Below are positions 1-8,904 of a DNA stretch of 64,000 nucleotides, one piece after another. Location of the stretch: assembly GCF_007989825.1 (NCBI RefSeq), contig NZ_BJUA01000002.1, positions 124,001 through 188,000 on the forward strand, given 5' to 3'. Origin of the DNA: Cellulomonas persica. GTDB taxonomy: Bacteria; Actinomycetota; Actinomycetes; Actinomycetales; Cellulomonadaceae. The notes under the pieces were generated by a model, which saw only the letters and a list, made by a program, of their open reading frames with translations, had not been told where the DNA came from and did not search any database. Positions within the stretch are counted from its first letter, which is position 1. The number at the start of each line of letters is the position of its first letter. The position numbers and the translations under genes are program-made.

Positions 1-888
1 ACGTCCCAGGTCAGCAGGTCGCTCCTGGACCTGCGCCGCACGGTCGAGGAGCTGGACCCGTCCGAGGCCAGCATCGGCAAGAAGATCCTCGGCTTCCTGC
101 CGTTCGGCGACTCGATCACCGACTACTTCCGTCGCTACGAGAGCGCGCAGAAGCAGATCGACGCGATCGTGCAGGCGCTCTACAACGGCCAGGACGAGCT
201 GCGCAAGGACAACGCGGCGCTCAACCTCGAGAAGCAGCACCTGTGGGCGACCATGGCGCGGCTCAACCAGTACGTCTACGTGGCCGAGCAGCTCGACACC
301 AAGCTCACGACGCTGGTCGCCGAGGCCGAGCGGACCGACCCGCAGCGCGCCAAGTCGCTCCGCGAGGACGTGCTGTTCTACGTGCGCCAGAAGCACCAGG
401 ACCTGCTCACGCAGCTGGCGGTCTCGATCCAGGGCTACCTCGCGACCGACATCATCATCAAGAACAACGGCGAGCTCATCAAGGGCGTCGACCGCGCGAC
501 GACCACGACCGTCGCGGCGCTGCGTACGGCGGTGCTCGTGGCGCAGGCGCTCAACAACCAGAAGCTCGTGCTCGACCAGATCAGCGCCCTGAACTCGACG
601 ACGACGGGCATGATCGCCTCCACGTCCAAGCTCCTGCGCGAGCAGTCCGTGCAGATCCAGGAGCAGGCCGCGAGCTCGACGCTCGGCCTGCCGCAGCTGC
701 AGCAGGCGTTCAGCGACATCTACGCGACGATGGACGCGATCGACGGTTTCAAGGTCAAGGCGCTCGACTCGATGGCCCAGACGATCGGTGTGCTCGAGAC
801 GGAGACGACCAAGGCCCGCGCCTACCTCGACCGCGTGCAGCAGTCGGACAAGACCGGGGCCGCGAGCGGCTCGCTCGACCTGGGCTGA
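1..888 (+). CDS. TelA-family toxic anion resistance protein (5' truncated by window edge)
   Basis: The frame is open from base 1 with no start codon, so the N-terminus lies outside the window; 295 residues are visible, against roughly 380-400 in full TelA proteins. The visible part begins with a segment (SLLDLRRTVEELDPSEASIG) typical of TelA, then a long, mostly helical region with few hydrophobic stretches. TelA proteins (tellurite and toxic-anion resistance, PF05816) are soluble, helix-rich and of unknown biochemistry; they are linked to cell-envelope stress. The next gene begins 11 bases after the stop and resembles XpaC, the usual TelA neighbour in Firmicutes. I infer a role as an effector of the downstream signalling operon. 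Confidence 0.8.
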   Translation, partial: TSQVSRSLLDLRRTVEELDPSEASIGKKILGFLPFGDSITDYFRRYESAQKQIDAIVQALYNGQDELRKDNAALNLEKQHLWATMARLNQYVYVAEQLDTKLTTLVAEAERTDPQRAKSLREDVLFYVRQKHQDLLTQLAVSIQGYLATDIIIKNNGELIKGVDRATTTTVAALRTAVLVAQALNNQKLVLDQISALNSTTTGMIASTSKLLREQSVQIQEQAASSTLGLPQLQQAFSDIYATMDAIDGFKVKALDSMAQTIGVLETETTKARAYLDRVQQSDKTGAASGSLDLG

Positions 889-899
889 GCGGGGCGTCG

Positions 900-1424
900 A
901 TGGGTTGGTGGAGCGACCTCGTGGGCCGCAGGCGCGGGCGGGAGCCCGACGACGGCCCCGGCTCCGTCGAGCCTGCGGTCCCCACCTCGACGCAGATCGT
1001 CGAGGCGGTGCGTGAGGTCCAGCGCGACGTCGAGGGCCGGGTGCCGGCGGCGGTGACCGCGCGCGTCAACCGGATCGCGCGGGTCGTCGAGGAGATGGCC
1101 CCGCGGCTCGACCGGCTCGGCATCGGCAGCCGTCAGGCCCACACCGTCGTCGCGACCGCGACGAGCTACCTGCCCGAGGCCGTGGGCTCGTACCTGCGTC
1201 TGCCGCGGGACTTCGCCGACCGGCGCGTGGTCGCGCAGGGCAAGACCTCGCTCATGCTCCTGTGCGACCAGCTCGACCTGCTCGGCAGCACGCTCGCGCA
1301 GATCTCGGACGCGGTCTCGCGGCAGGACGCGCACGCGCTCGTGGCGCACGGCCAGTTCCTCGCGGAGAAGTTCGGCGCCTCGACGCTCGAGCTGCCCGAC
1401 GGTGGACCGGCGGTGGCGTCATGA
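900..1424 (+). CDS. XpaC-like helical protein, probable TelA partner
   Basis: This encodes 174 residues from ATG 900. An Arg-rich N-terminus (residues 8-15) is followed by helical segments and a central stretch (YLPEAVGSYLRLP) resembling the C-terminal domain of XpaC-type proteins, annotated as 5-bromo-4-chloroindolyl phosphate hydrolysis proteins and often encoded beside telA. There is no signal peptide or membrane span. It sits between telA and the AAA ATPase gene, whose ATG overlaps this stop codon (ATGA at 1421). The XpaC match is by pattern only and the molecular function is unknown. Confidence 0.55.
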   Translation: MGWWSDLVGRRRGREPDDGPGSVEPAVPTSTQIVEAVREVQRDVEGRVPAAVTARVNRIARVVEEMAPRLDRLGIGSRQAHTVVATATSYLPEAVGSYLRLPRDFADRRVVAQGKTSLMLLCDQLDLLGSTLAQISDAVSRQDAHALVAHGQFLAEKFGASTLELPDGGPAVAS

Positions 1425-3070
1425 GCGCCGCCGCGCTGCGCGATGCGGTCGACGCGCTCGTCGCGGCGGGTGCGCGAGCCGGGCTGACGCCCGCGGACGT
1501 GCGCGACGAGGGGGCGCGTCTCGCCGCGGCGGTCGCCGAGGCCATCCCCGGAGCGCCCGAGGCCTGGGGCGAGGCGCTCGGGTACGACGGGCTCGCCGCG
1601 TTCTTCACGGCGGCGTCGAGCGGCCGCCGCTGGCGCTCGGCCCCCACGGCGCTGCTCGACCGGCTCGTCGCCGAGGGCTCGCCCGCGGCCGCCGAGTACG
1701 CCCGTGCGCTCGCCCACGTGACGTCGGCTGCGTGCGACCTGGGCGACCCGGGGCTCGACGTGCTCGCGCGGGCGTCGACGACCGCGGCCGTGCACCTCGC
1801 CGCCGCGGGCGCCACCGGCACCCTGGGGACCGGCACCCTCGCGCCCGGCCCCCTCGCGACCGGAGCCGTCGCCCCGCAGGCTGCCGGCCACGGTGGTGTT
1901 CACGCCGGCCCGCACACCGAGCACCCGCGCATCCTGCTCGGGGAGCCCGTCACCGGGACGCCTACCGCGGGCGCCGCCGGCGCCGTCGCGGTCGCGACGC
2001 CGGGCGACGCGGCGGAGCCCGCCGCAGCCGAGACGCGCTCGCTCGAGGAGCTGCTCGCCGAGCTCGACGCGCTGATCGGCCTGCGACGCGTCAAGAGGGA
2101 GATCCGGGAGCAGGCGCAGCTGCTGCGCGTCGAGCGCCTGCGCACGGATGCGGGGCTGACGTCCCCGACCCTCACGCGCCACCTCGTCTTCCTGGGCAAC
2201 CCCGGGACCGGCAAGACGACCGTCGCCCGGCTCGTCGCCGGGATCTACCAGGCGCTCGGGCTGCTCGCGAAGGGCCACCTCGTCGAGGTCGACCGGTCCG
2301 AGCTCGTCGCGGGCTACCTCGGCCAGACCGCCGTCAAGACGTCCGAGGTCGTCGCCACCGCGGTGGGCGGCGTGCTGTTCGTCGACGAGGCGTACGCGCT
2401 CGCCGAGGACCAGTACGGCGCCGAGGCGGTCAACACCCTCGTCAAGGACATGGAGGACCACCGCGACGACCTCGTCGTCATCGTCGCGGGCTACCCCCGG
2501 CCGATGGGGGAGTTCCTCGCGACGAATCCGGGGCTCGAGTCCCGGTTCTCGACCACGATCACGTTCGACGACTACAGCGACGACGAGCTGACCGCGATCT
2601 TCGAGCTCGCGGCGCGCAAGGCCGACTTCGAGCCGGCGCCGGAGACCGTCGAGCGGTTCCGCGAGATCGCCCGCAGCCAGCTGCGCACCGAGGGTTTCGG
2701 CAACGGGCGTTGGGCGCGCAACGCGCTCGACAAGGCGATCCTGCGGCACGCATGGCGCCTGCGCGACGTCGCCGAGCCGACGATCGACGAGCTGCGCACC
2801 CTGCTGCCCGAGGATCTGGTCGACGCACCGCAGGACGAGACCGACGCGCCCGACGGCGGGACCGACGACGACGGGGTGGACGGTCCGGACACCTCGAGCG
2901 GCGGCCCGGCGCAGGATGTCTCGTCGCCCTCGAGCCTCGACCTGCCGACGACCGACCCCACGGCCGGCGGCGACGCCTCACCCGACGACACCGCACCGGT
3001 CGGTGGTGCGTCCGACGACGGTGCACCCGACGACGTCCCCGCACGTGACGACGAACAGGAGTCCGCGTGA
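1421..3070 (+). CDS. AAA ATPase of the CbbX/SpoVK type with acidic tail
   Basis: This protein has 549 residues. Residues 1-200 are a helical domain followed by an Ala/Gly/Pro-rich linker. The AAA module follows: Walker A GNPGTGKT (259-266), a pore-loop-like GYLGQT (298-303), Walker B VLFVDE (318-323), a sensor segment near 356-360 and an arginine-finger candidate in LESRF (371-376). The pattern matches the CbbX/SpoVK family of ring-forming remodelling ATPases. From about residue 470 the tail is disordered, rich in Asp, Ser and Thr, and might be phosphorylated by the kinase of the same operon (inference). Stop and start overlap with both neighbours (ATGA at 1421, GTGA at 3067). The substrate is unknown. 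Confidence 0.85.
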   Translation: MSAAALRDAVDALVAAGARAGLTPADVRDEGARLAAAVAEAIPGAPEAWGEALGYDGLAAFFTAASSGRRWRSAPTALLDRLVAEGSPAAAEYARALAHVTSAACDLGDPGLDVLARASTTAAVHLAAAGATGTLGTGTLAPGPLATGAVAPQAAGHGGVHAGPHTEHPRILLGEPVTGTPTAGAAGAVAVATPGDAAEPAAAETRSLEELLAELDALIGLRRVKREIREQAQLLRVERLRTDAGLTSPTLTRHLVFLGNPGTGKTTVARLVAGIYQALGLLAKGHLVEVDRSELVAGYLGQTAVKTSEVVATAVGGVLFVDEAYALAEDQYGAEAVNTLVKDMEDHRDDLVVIVAGYPRPMGEFLATNPGLESRFSTTITFDDYSDDELTAIFELAARKADFEPAPETVERFREIARSQLRTEGFGNGRWARNALDKAILRHAWRLRDVAEPTIDELRTLLPEDLVDAPQDETDAPDGGTDDDGVDGPDTSSGGPAQDVSSPSSLDLPTTDPTAGGDASPDDTAPVGGASDDGAPDDVPARDDEQESA

Positions 3071-4485
3071 CGCCGACCCCCGCCGCAGCGCCGCCGCCCG
3101 GCCGCCCTGCGCCCAGGGCCCGAGCCGCCGCCCCACGTCCCGCGGTCCCCGGCACCGGCGTGCCGGGCCACGGGCTGCCGGCGGTCACGACCGCGGGCGG
3201 CGTGCTCGTCGCGCCCGCCGCCGGCTCGTCGGTGCTCGCGCCGACCGGCACGGTCGGTGCCCCGGTGACGGTGGTGCGCGGGCGGTTCAGCCGCACTCCC
3301 GCGCGCATGCGGCTCGCGGCGACCGTCGGTGTCCTCGCGAGCCTGCTCGTCGCGCTCGTCGGCCTCGCCACGGGGCTCGCGCAGTCGCACGCGTTGTCGG
3401 CCGCGGCGGACGACACCGCGCAGCAGGTCCGCACGCTCGAGGTCCGCAACGACCTCGTGGCAGCCGACGCGACGGCCACCAATGCGTTCCTCGTCGGTGG
3501 CCGCGAGCCGGTCGAGCAGCGGGTCCGGTACGACACCTCGATCGCGGACGCGACGGCAGGTCTCGTCGCGGTGGCGGGTGCCAGTGCGAGCGACGCCGCC
3601 GGGCTCGGCCCGGTGAGCACGGGCGTCGCGACGTACAGCGGGCTCGTCGAGCAGGCGCGTGCGAACAACCGCCAGGGGTTCCCGGTCGGGGCCGCGTACC
3701 TCGAGACCGCCTCGCAGGAGCTGCGCACGTCCGCGCTGCCCGGCCTCGACGAGGTCGTGCGCATGAACGACGAGCGTGCCTCCGACGCGTTCGCCGTCGC
3801 GCAGCGCGCGATGTTCGTCGTCCTCGTCCTCGTCGTCGCGCTCGTGGCGCTCGTCGCGGTGCAGGTCTGGCTGGCGCGGCGTACGCACCGCCGGCTCAAC
3901 GGCGGCCTCGTCCTGGCGACGGGCGTCCTGCTCGCGGGCGGTGTCCTGCTCGGCGGCAGCCTCAACAGCGGCGCCGCGACCGTGGACGACGTCCAGGCGG
4001 GCTCGTACACGCGCACCATGGCGGTCGCGCGGGCGTACTCGCTCGCCAACGACGCGAAGGCGATGGAGTCGTTCACGCTCATCAAGCGCGGCTCGGGTCA
4101 GGCGTACGAGGAGTCGTACGCCGCGGCCGTGGACGAGGCGCGCCGGCTCCTGGCCGACGGCGGGGTCGACGCGCAGGTCGTCGCGACGTTCGAGGACTGG
4201 GCGGCCACGCACACCGAGATCCGCACGCTCGACGACGGCGGCGACTGGGACGGCGCGGTCGCGCTCGCGACCTCGAACGAGCCCGGGTCGCCCAACGCGA
4301 CGTTCGACGTGTTCAGCGACACGGCGCAGGCGGCCGTGGCGACCGACGGCCAGCAGGCCGACGACGCGCTGCACGACGCGGCCCGCGCCTCGTCGCGCGT
4401 CGCGTGGGTCGCGCTGGTCGCGGGGCTGGTCGCGGCGGTGTGCGTCGCGATGGGCTTCAGCGCTCGACTGAAGGAGTACCGCTGA
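3067..4485 (+). CDS. glnX: GlnX-like four-span membrane signalling protein
   Basis: This protein has 472 residues. A Pro/Ala-rich cytoplasmic N-terminus is followed by predicted membrane spans at about 82-104, 249-270, 279-298 and 442-463. Two long extracytoplasmic loops (about 105-248 and 299-441) result, each helical and resembling the four-helix sensor domains of chemoreceptors. In M. tuberculosis and Corynebacterium glutamicum, GlnX passes the amino-acid signal from the lipoprotein GlnH to the kinase PknG. Here glnH follows directly (TGATG overlap at 4485) and a pknG-type gene lies two genes further on. The assignment rests on topology and context; the sequence family itself is divergent. 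Confidence 0.75.
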   Translation: MTPTPAAAPPPGRPAPRARAAAPRPAVPGTGVPGHGLPAVTTAGGVLVAPAAGSSVLAPTGTVGAPVTVVRGRFSRTPARMRLAATVGVLASLLVALVGLATGLAQSHALSAAADDTAQQVRTLEVRNDLVAADATATNAFLVGGREPVEQRVRYDTSIADATAGLVAVAGASASDAAGLGPVSTGVATYSGLVEQARANNRQGFPVGAAYLETASQELRTSALPGLDEVVRMNDERASDAFAVAQRAMFVVLVLVVALVALVAVQVWLARRTHRRLNGGLVLATGVLLAGGVLLGGSLNSGAATVDDVQAGSYTRTMAVARAYSLANDAKAMESFTLIKRGSGQAYEESYAAAVDEARRLLADGGVDAQVVATFEDWAATHTEIRTLDDGGDWDGAVALATSNEPGSPNATFDVFSDTAQAAVATDGQQADDALHDAARASSRVAWVALVAGLVAAVCVAMGFSARLKEYR

Positions 4486-5498
4486 TGAGGACGCGCCAGG
4501 CAGTGGGGGAGCAGCGTCTCGCGAGGCGGACCGCCGCGGCGCGGTGCGCGGCGGCGGTCGCGGGGATCGTCCTCGTGCTGGCCGGGTGCACCCCGTCCGG
4601 CACGGTCACGCAGCCCCCGACGCAGCAGGCGTCGGCCGAGGCGGGCGTCCAGCCGGCGCCGGCGGCGGCGACCGAGACCTGCTCCGACCTGACGCAGTCG
4701 TACGCGCCCGGGAAGGACGGGGCGGACCCGGACGGCAACGCGGCGGTGCAGCGCATCCGTGCGCGCGGCGCGCTGGTCGTCGGCGTCTCGGCCGACACGC
4801 TCCTCATGGGTAGCCGCAACCCGATCACGGGCGAGATCGAGGGCTTCGACGTCGACATGCTCGCCGCGGTCTCGACCGCGATCTTCGGCGACGACGACCA
4901 CCTGCAGTTCCGGGTCATCACGTCGGGCCAGCGGATCGAGGTGCTCGAGAACCACGAGGTGGACCTGGTCGCACGCGCGTTCTCCATCACGTGCGAGCGG
5001 TGGACCCAGATCGCGTTCTCGGCGGAGTACTTCCACGCGGGTCAGAAGGTGCTCGTGCCGCTGGACTCCGACGCCACGGGCATCGACGACCTCGACGGAC
5101 GTCGCGTGTGCGCGCCGGAGGGGACGACGACGATCGAGCGGCTCGCGGACTACCCGGGCGTCGAGGCGGTCGGTGCGCAGACGCACACGCAGTGCCTCGT
5201 GCTGTTCCAGCAGGGCAAGGTCGACGCGATCACGGGTGACGACACGATCCTGGCGGGGTTCGCCGCGCAGGACCCGTACGCCAAGGTCGTGGGGTCGGCG
5301 ATCAGCGACGAGCCGTACGGGATCGGCGCCGCGGCCGACGACGTCGAGCTCGTGCGCTTCGTCAACGCGGTGCTCGACGAGGTCAAGGCGGACGGTCGCT
5401 GGGCGGCGTCGTACGAGCGCTGGCTCGGCGCGCTGGGCGACGCGCCCGAGCCGCCCGAGTCGGTGTACGGACGCTCGGCGCGCGGAGGCTCGTCGTGA
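4485..5498 (+). CDS. glnH: GlnH-like amino-acid-binding lipoprotein
   Basis: This protein has 337 residues. A basic N-terminus, a hydrophobic stretch and a lipobox LAGC with the acylated Cys at position 35 mark an exported lipoprotein. A type-3 periplasmic binding domain follows: the stretch GALVVGVSADTLLMGSRNP, then GFDVDMLAAVSTAIFG, is the usual start of amino-acid-binding SBP_bac_3 proteins. No transporter permease or ATPase gene is nearby, so it is more likely a sensor subunit than part of an ABC importer. In mycobacteria GlnH binds Asp/Glu-type amino acids and works with GlnX and PknG; the ligand here is inferred, not shown. Confidence 0.85.
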   Translation: MRTRQAVGEQRLARRTAAARCAAAVAGIVLVLAGCTPSGTVTQPPTQQASAEAGVQPAPAAATETCSDLTQSYAPGKDGADPDGNAAVQRIRARGALVVGVSADTLLMGSRNPITGEIEGFDVDMLAAVSTAIFGDDDHLQFRVITSGQRIEVLENHEVDLVARAFSITCERWTQIAFSAEYFHAGQKVLVPLDSDATGIDDLDGRRVCAPEGTTTIERLADYPGVEAVGAQTHTQCLVLFQQGKVDAITGDDTILAGFAAQDPYAKVVGSAISDEPYGIGAAADDVELVRFVNAVLDEVKADGRWAASYERWLGALGDAPEPPESVYGRSARGGSS

Positions 5499-6613
5499 CG
5501 CCTGCGGGACCCGTCGACCCGCCGCGCGCGCCCGGCCGCCTCGGCGAGGCGATCCCCGCCGCCGACCTGCTGACCTACCTGGCGGCGCTCGAGCGGTGGG
5601 CGGCCGACCGTCGCGCCGAGCTCGACCGGCTGGACACGGCGTCGCGGCAGACCGACAAGCCCGAGGCGTTCACGTCGGACGTCGTCCTGGCGATGACGAT
5701 GTGGCAGGCGATCCGCGGGCGGCTCGACCGGCTCGTCGAGGTGTGGGACTCGGGCCGCGCGGACGCCGTCGCGCGCGAGCAGATGTCGCAGCTCATCTGG
5801 GGCAGGCTCGACGCCGGCCAGGGGTCCGCGCTGGTCTCGCTCGTGGAGGCCGTCACGCTGTGCGACGCGATGCTCGACCAGCTGCGCGACCGGCTCGCGT
5901 TCGACCCGGGTGCGGCCGACGAGGCGGCGCGGCTGCGCGCCGTGCGTGCCGCGATCGTGCGGTGCGAGGACCTCGCGGCCGACGACGAGGCGCGTGCGCG
6001 GGTCGGCGCACTGCGTGCGCGTGAGCAGGGGATCTCCACGCAGGCGGCGCGGGGTGCCGACGTCGGTGGCCCGCTGGGCGAGCTCGAGGTCGAGGTCGCG
6101 ACGACCGAGCGGGACCTGATCGTCGACGTCTCGCAACGCCGCACGCTGGCGCGCCAGCGCTCGGACGCGGAGGCGCTGCGCGACGCCCTGGAGGACCGCG
6201 AGCCGACGCTGCACGCGCTGGCCGAGCGGTGCCGGCGCGAGGTCGTCGACCCGCCGAACCTCGCGGTGCCCGACGTCTCGCGCCTGGGCGACGTCCCTCC
6301 GACGCGGTCCGAGGTCGACGCGTTCGTCGAGCGGCTGCGCACGGTGCAGCGGGCGTTCGACGCGGTCGCCGACGCGTACGGTCGACCGCTGCGCGAGCGC
6401 GCCGAGCTGCGGTACCGGCTCGAGGGCCTGCGCGCCGCGGCCGACGCGAACGGGCGCAGCGCGTCACCGACCGTGCGGTCCGGCTACGACGAGGCACGCG
6501 AGGCGGTCGAGCGCACTCCCTGCGACGTCGTGCTCGCACGCTTCTACGTCGAGCAGTACGAGTTCCTCACCCGCGACGTGCCCGCGCACGGGCCGAAGGG
6601 AGCCACGCGATGA
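5495..6613 (+). CDS. Helical coiled-coil protein of unknown function in the kinase operon
   Basis: This protein has 372 residues from GTG 5495, which overlaps the glnH stop (GTGA). It is soluble, rich in Arg, Ala, Asp and Glu, and almost certainly helical, with heptad-like charged stretches around residues 130-250 and 270-345. I see no signal peptide, membrane span, metal motif or enzyme motif, and do not recognise the family. It lies exactly between the sensor pair and the pknG-type kinase, so an adaptor role between GlnX and the kinase is a reasonable but untested inference. Confidence 0.75.
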   Translation: MTPAGPVDPPRAPGRLGEAIPAADLLTYLAALERWAADRRAELDRLDTASRQTDKPEAFTSDVVLAMTMWQAIRGRLDRLVEVWDSGRADAVAREQMSQLIWGRLDAGQGSALVSLVEAVTLCDAMLDQLRDRLAFDPGAADEAARLRAVRAAIVRCEDLAADDEARARVGALRAREQGISTQAARGADVGGPLGELEVEVATTERDLIVDVSQRRTLARQRSDAEALRDALEDREPTLHALAERCRREVVDPPNLAVPDVSRLGDVPPTRSEVDAFVERLRTVQRAFDAVADAYGRPLRERAELRYRLEGLRAAADANGRSASPTVRSGYDEAREAVERTPCDVVLARFYVEQYEFLTRDVPAHGPKGATR

Positions 6614-8904
6614 CGGCGTGCACCGAACCGGGCTGCACCGGTACCTACGAGGACGGGTACTGCAACGTCTGCGGCTCGCCGCAGGCGCCCACGGCGCCCT
6701 CCGGCACGGGCGTGACCCGGCCCGCCTCCGCCACGTCGCTGCTCGGCACCGGGATCGCCGCAGGGACGCCGGTGACCGGTCCGGGCGGAGACGACGAGCG
6801 CTCGACCCGCACGGGCCGCACGAGCTCCAGCCGGCTGGCGACCGCGGCCCTCGGATCGGCCCGCACGGCCGCCAGCGGCTCACGTGCGACGCGCACGCTC
6901 GGGACGGGGTCGACCCGGCTGCGCGGTGCGCGGCTCGGCGCGGGCCTGACCACGGTCCCGTCGGTCCCGGTCCGGGACCCGCTGCAGGTGGTCATGGCGG
7001 ACCCGCAGGTGCCGGAGCGCAAGCGGTTCTGCCCGTCGTGCGGTGAGCCCGTCGGGCGTGAGCGCGACGGCGTCCCGGGTCGCACCAAGGGCTTCTGCCC
7101 GCAGTGCGGCTCGGCCTTCGACTTCGACCCGCGCCTCGCGGCCGGTGACGTGGTCGGCGGCCAGTACGAGGTCGTGGGCTGCCTCGCGCACGGCGGGCTC
7201 GGCTGGATCTACCTGGCGCGCGACCAGAACGTCTCGGGACGCTGGGTGGTGCTCAAGGGCCTGCTCAACGCGGGCGACGCGGACGCGTACGCGGCGGCCA
7301 TCGCCGAGCGTCAGTTCCTCGCCGAGGTCGAGCACCCGCTGATCGTCGAGATCTACAACTTCGTGATGCACGACGGCGCGGGCTACACCGTCATGGAGTA
7401 CGTCGGCGGCCGTTCGCTCAAGGAGATGCTCACCGAGCGCCGCGAGGCCGCAGGAGGTACGAACGACCCGCTGCCGGTCGACCACGCGTGTGCGCTCGTG
7501 CTCGAGGTGCTGCCGGCGTTCGCCTACCTGCACGACGTCGGGCTGCTGTACTGCGACTTCAAGCCCGACAACGTGATCCAGCAGGGCGACGCGGTCAAGC
7601 TCATCGACCTCGGCGGTGTCCGGCGGGTCGACGACCTGCAGTCCGCGATCTTCGGGACGGTCGGCTACCAGGCGCCCGAGGTGCCCGAGGTCGGCACGTC
7701 GGTCGCGTCCGACGTGTACACGATCGGTCGCACGCTCGCGTCTCTCGTCCTGGACTTCCGCGGCAACACGACGACGTACGTCGCCTCGCTCCCGCCGGTC
7801 GCCGAGACGCCGGTCTTCCAGAAGTACGACTCGTTCTACCGGCTGCTGGCCAAGGCGTGCGCGCCCGACCCGTCGGACCGGTTCGCCACGGTCGACGAGC
7901 TGCGCACGCAGCTGCTGGGCGTCCTGCGCGAGGTCGTCGCGACCGACCGGGGACCGGGCCACCCCGCGCTGCACTCGGCCGCCTCGGTGCTGTTCGACGC
8001 GCCGACGACCGACGGCGCGCACGGCCCGCTGCGCTGGGACGAGCTGCCCGTGCTCAAGGTCGACGCGTCCGACCCGGCCGCGGGGTGGCTCGCGGGCGTG
8101 AGCGTGTCCGACCCCGGCCAGCGGCTCGCGGCCCTGGCGGACGCGCCCGACGAGACCGTCGAGGTGCGGCTCGCGCGAGCGCGCGCGGGGGTCGAGGCCG
8201 GACGCCCTGACGTGGTCCGGACGGCCCTGCAGCAGGTGCTCGACGCCGACCCGTGGGAGTGGCGCGCGGTCTGGCTCGACGGCCTCGCGCAGCTCGCCGC
8301 TGGTGACGCGGTCGCGGCACGCGCGTCGTTCAACGCGGTCTACGGGCAGGTGCCCGGCGAGCTCGCCCCCAAGCTCGCGCTGGCCGTGGCCTGCGAGCTG
8401 TCGGACGAGCACGACATCGCGGAGTCGCTCTACGTCGTGTGCGCGCGGTCCGACGCCAACTACACGGCAGCCGCGGCGTTCGGGCTGGCGCGGATCCGTC
8501 GTCGGGCGGGCGAGCTGGACGGTGCGCTGGCGGCGCTCGATCTCGTGACGCCCACGCGCAGCTCCTACCCCGCGGCACGCGTCCAGCGAGCGCGGCTCCT
8601 GACGTCCGCCGGGCGCGGCGTGCCGGCGCTCGCCGACGCGCTGGCGGGGCTCGAGCGGGTCGTGGTCGAGCCGCAGCAGCGGGTCGACCTGCGGATCGGC
8701 GTGTTCGAGGCGGCCCTGTCCGTGGTCCAGCGCAGTGGTCCGGCCGCGGGTCAGCGGATCGGCGACGTCCCGGTCGACGAGCCCGCGCTGCGGGACGCGC
8801 TCGAGGCGGCGTACCGCGAGTCGGCCTCGCTCGCCGCGACGCGCGACGAGCGCATCGACCTGGTCGATCGGGCGAACGCCGTGCGCCGCTGGACCGCGTG
8901 GTGA
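6610..8904 (+). CDS. pknG: PknG-type serine/threonine kinase with extra zinc ribbon, rubredoxin-like and TPR domains
   Basis: This protein has 764 residues and no membrane span. In order: a short Cys cluster (C4, C9, C18, C21); a Ser/Thr/Arg-rich linker; the rubredoxin-like metal site of PknG (C141, C144, C163, C166); a kinase domain with Gly-rich HGGLG (194-198), Lys216, the catalytic loop YCDFKPDN (D316, K318, N321) and DLGG in place of DFG (D333); and from about residue 500 a TPR-like helical region. The RD-less catalytic loop and DLGG are PknG features. In actinobacteria PknG phosphorylates FHA proteins of the OdhI/GarA type to control 2-oxoglutarate metabolism. The N-terminal Cys cluster is an addition not usual in PknG. 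Start and stop overlap the neighbours (ATGA 6610, GTGA 8901). Confidence 0.92.
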   Translation: MTACTEPGCTGTYEDGYCNVCGSPQAPTAPSGTGVTRPASATSLLGTGIAAGTPVTGPGGDDERSTRTGRTSSSRLATAALGSARTAASGSRATRTLGTGSTRLRGARLGAGLTTVPSVPVRDPLQVVMADPQVPERKRFCPSCGEPVGRERDGVPGRTKGFCPQCGSAFDFDPRLAAGDVVGGQYEVVGCLAHGGLGWIYLARDQNVSGRWVVLKGLLNAGDADAYAAAIAERQFLAEVEHPLIVEIYNFVMHDGAGYTVMEYVGGRSLKEMLTERREAAGGTNDPLPVDHACALVLEVLPAFAYLHDVGLLYCDFKPDNVIQQGDAVKLIDLGGVRRVDDLQSAIFGTVGYQAPEVPEVGTSVASDVYTIGRTLASLVLDFRGNTTTYVASLPPVAETPVFQKYDSFYRLLAKACAPDPSDRFATVDELRTQLLGVLREVVATDRGPGHPALHSAASVLFDAPTTDGAHGPLRWDELPVLKVDASDPAAGWLAGVSVSDPGQRLAALADAPDETVEVRLARARAGVEAGRPDVVRTALQQVLDADPWEWRAVWLDGLAQLAAGDAVAARASFNAVYGQVPGELAPKLALAVACELSDEHDIAESLYVVCARSDANYTAAAAFGLARIRRRAGELDGALAALDLVTPTRSSYPAARVQRARLLTSAGRGVPALADALAGLERVVVEPQQRVDLRIGVFEAALSVVQRSGPAAGQRIGDVPVDEPALRDALEAAYRESASLAATRDERIDLVDRANAVRRWTAW

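Noticed and set aside
435..719. Minus-strand reading frames inside telA and many similar long antisense frames over the whole window
   Set aside because: High G/C at third codon positions opens long antisense frames; these have Arg/Ser/Pro-rich, domain-free translations and lie over well-supported genes.
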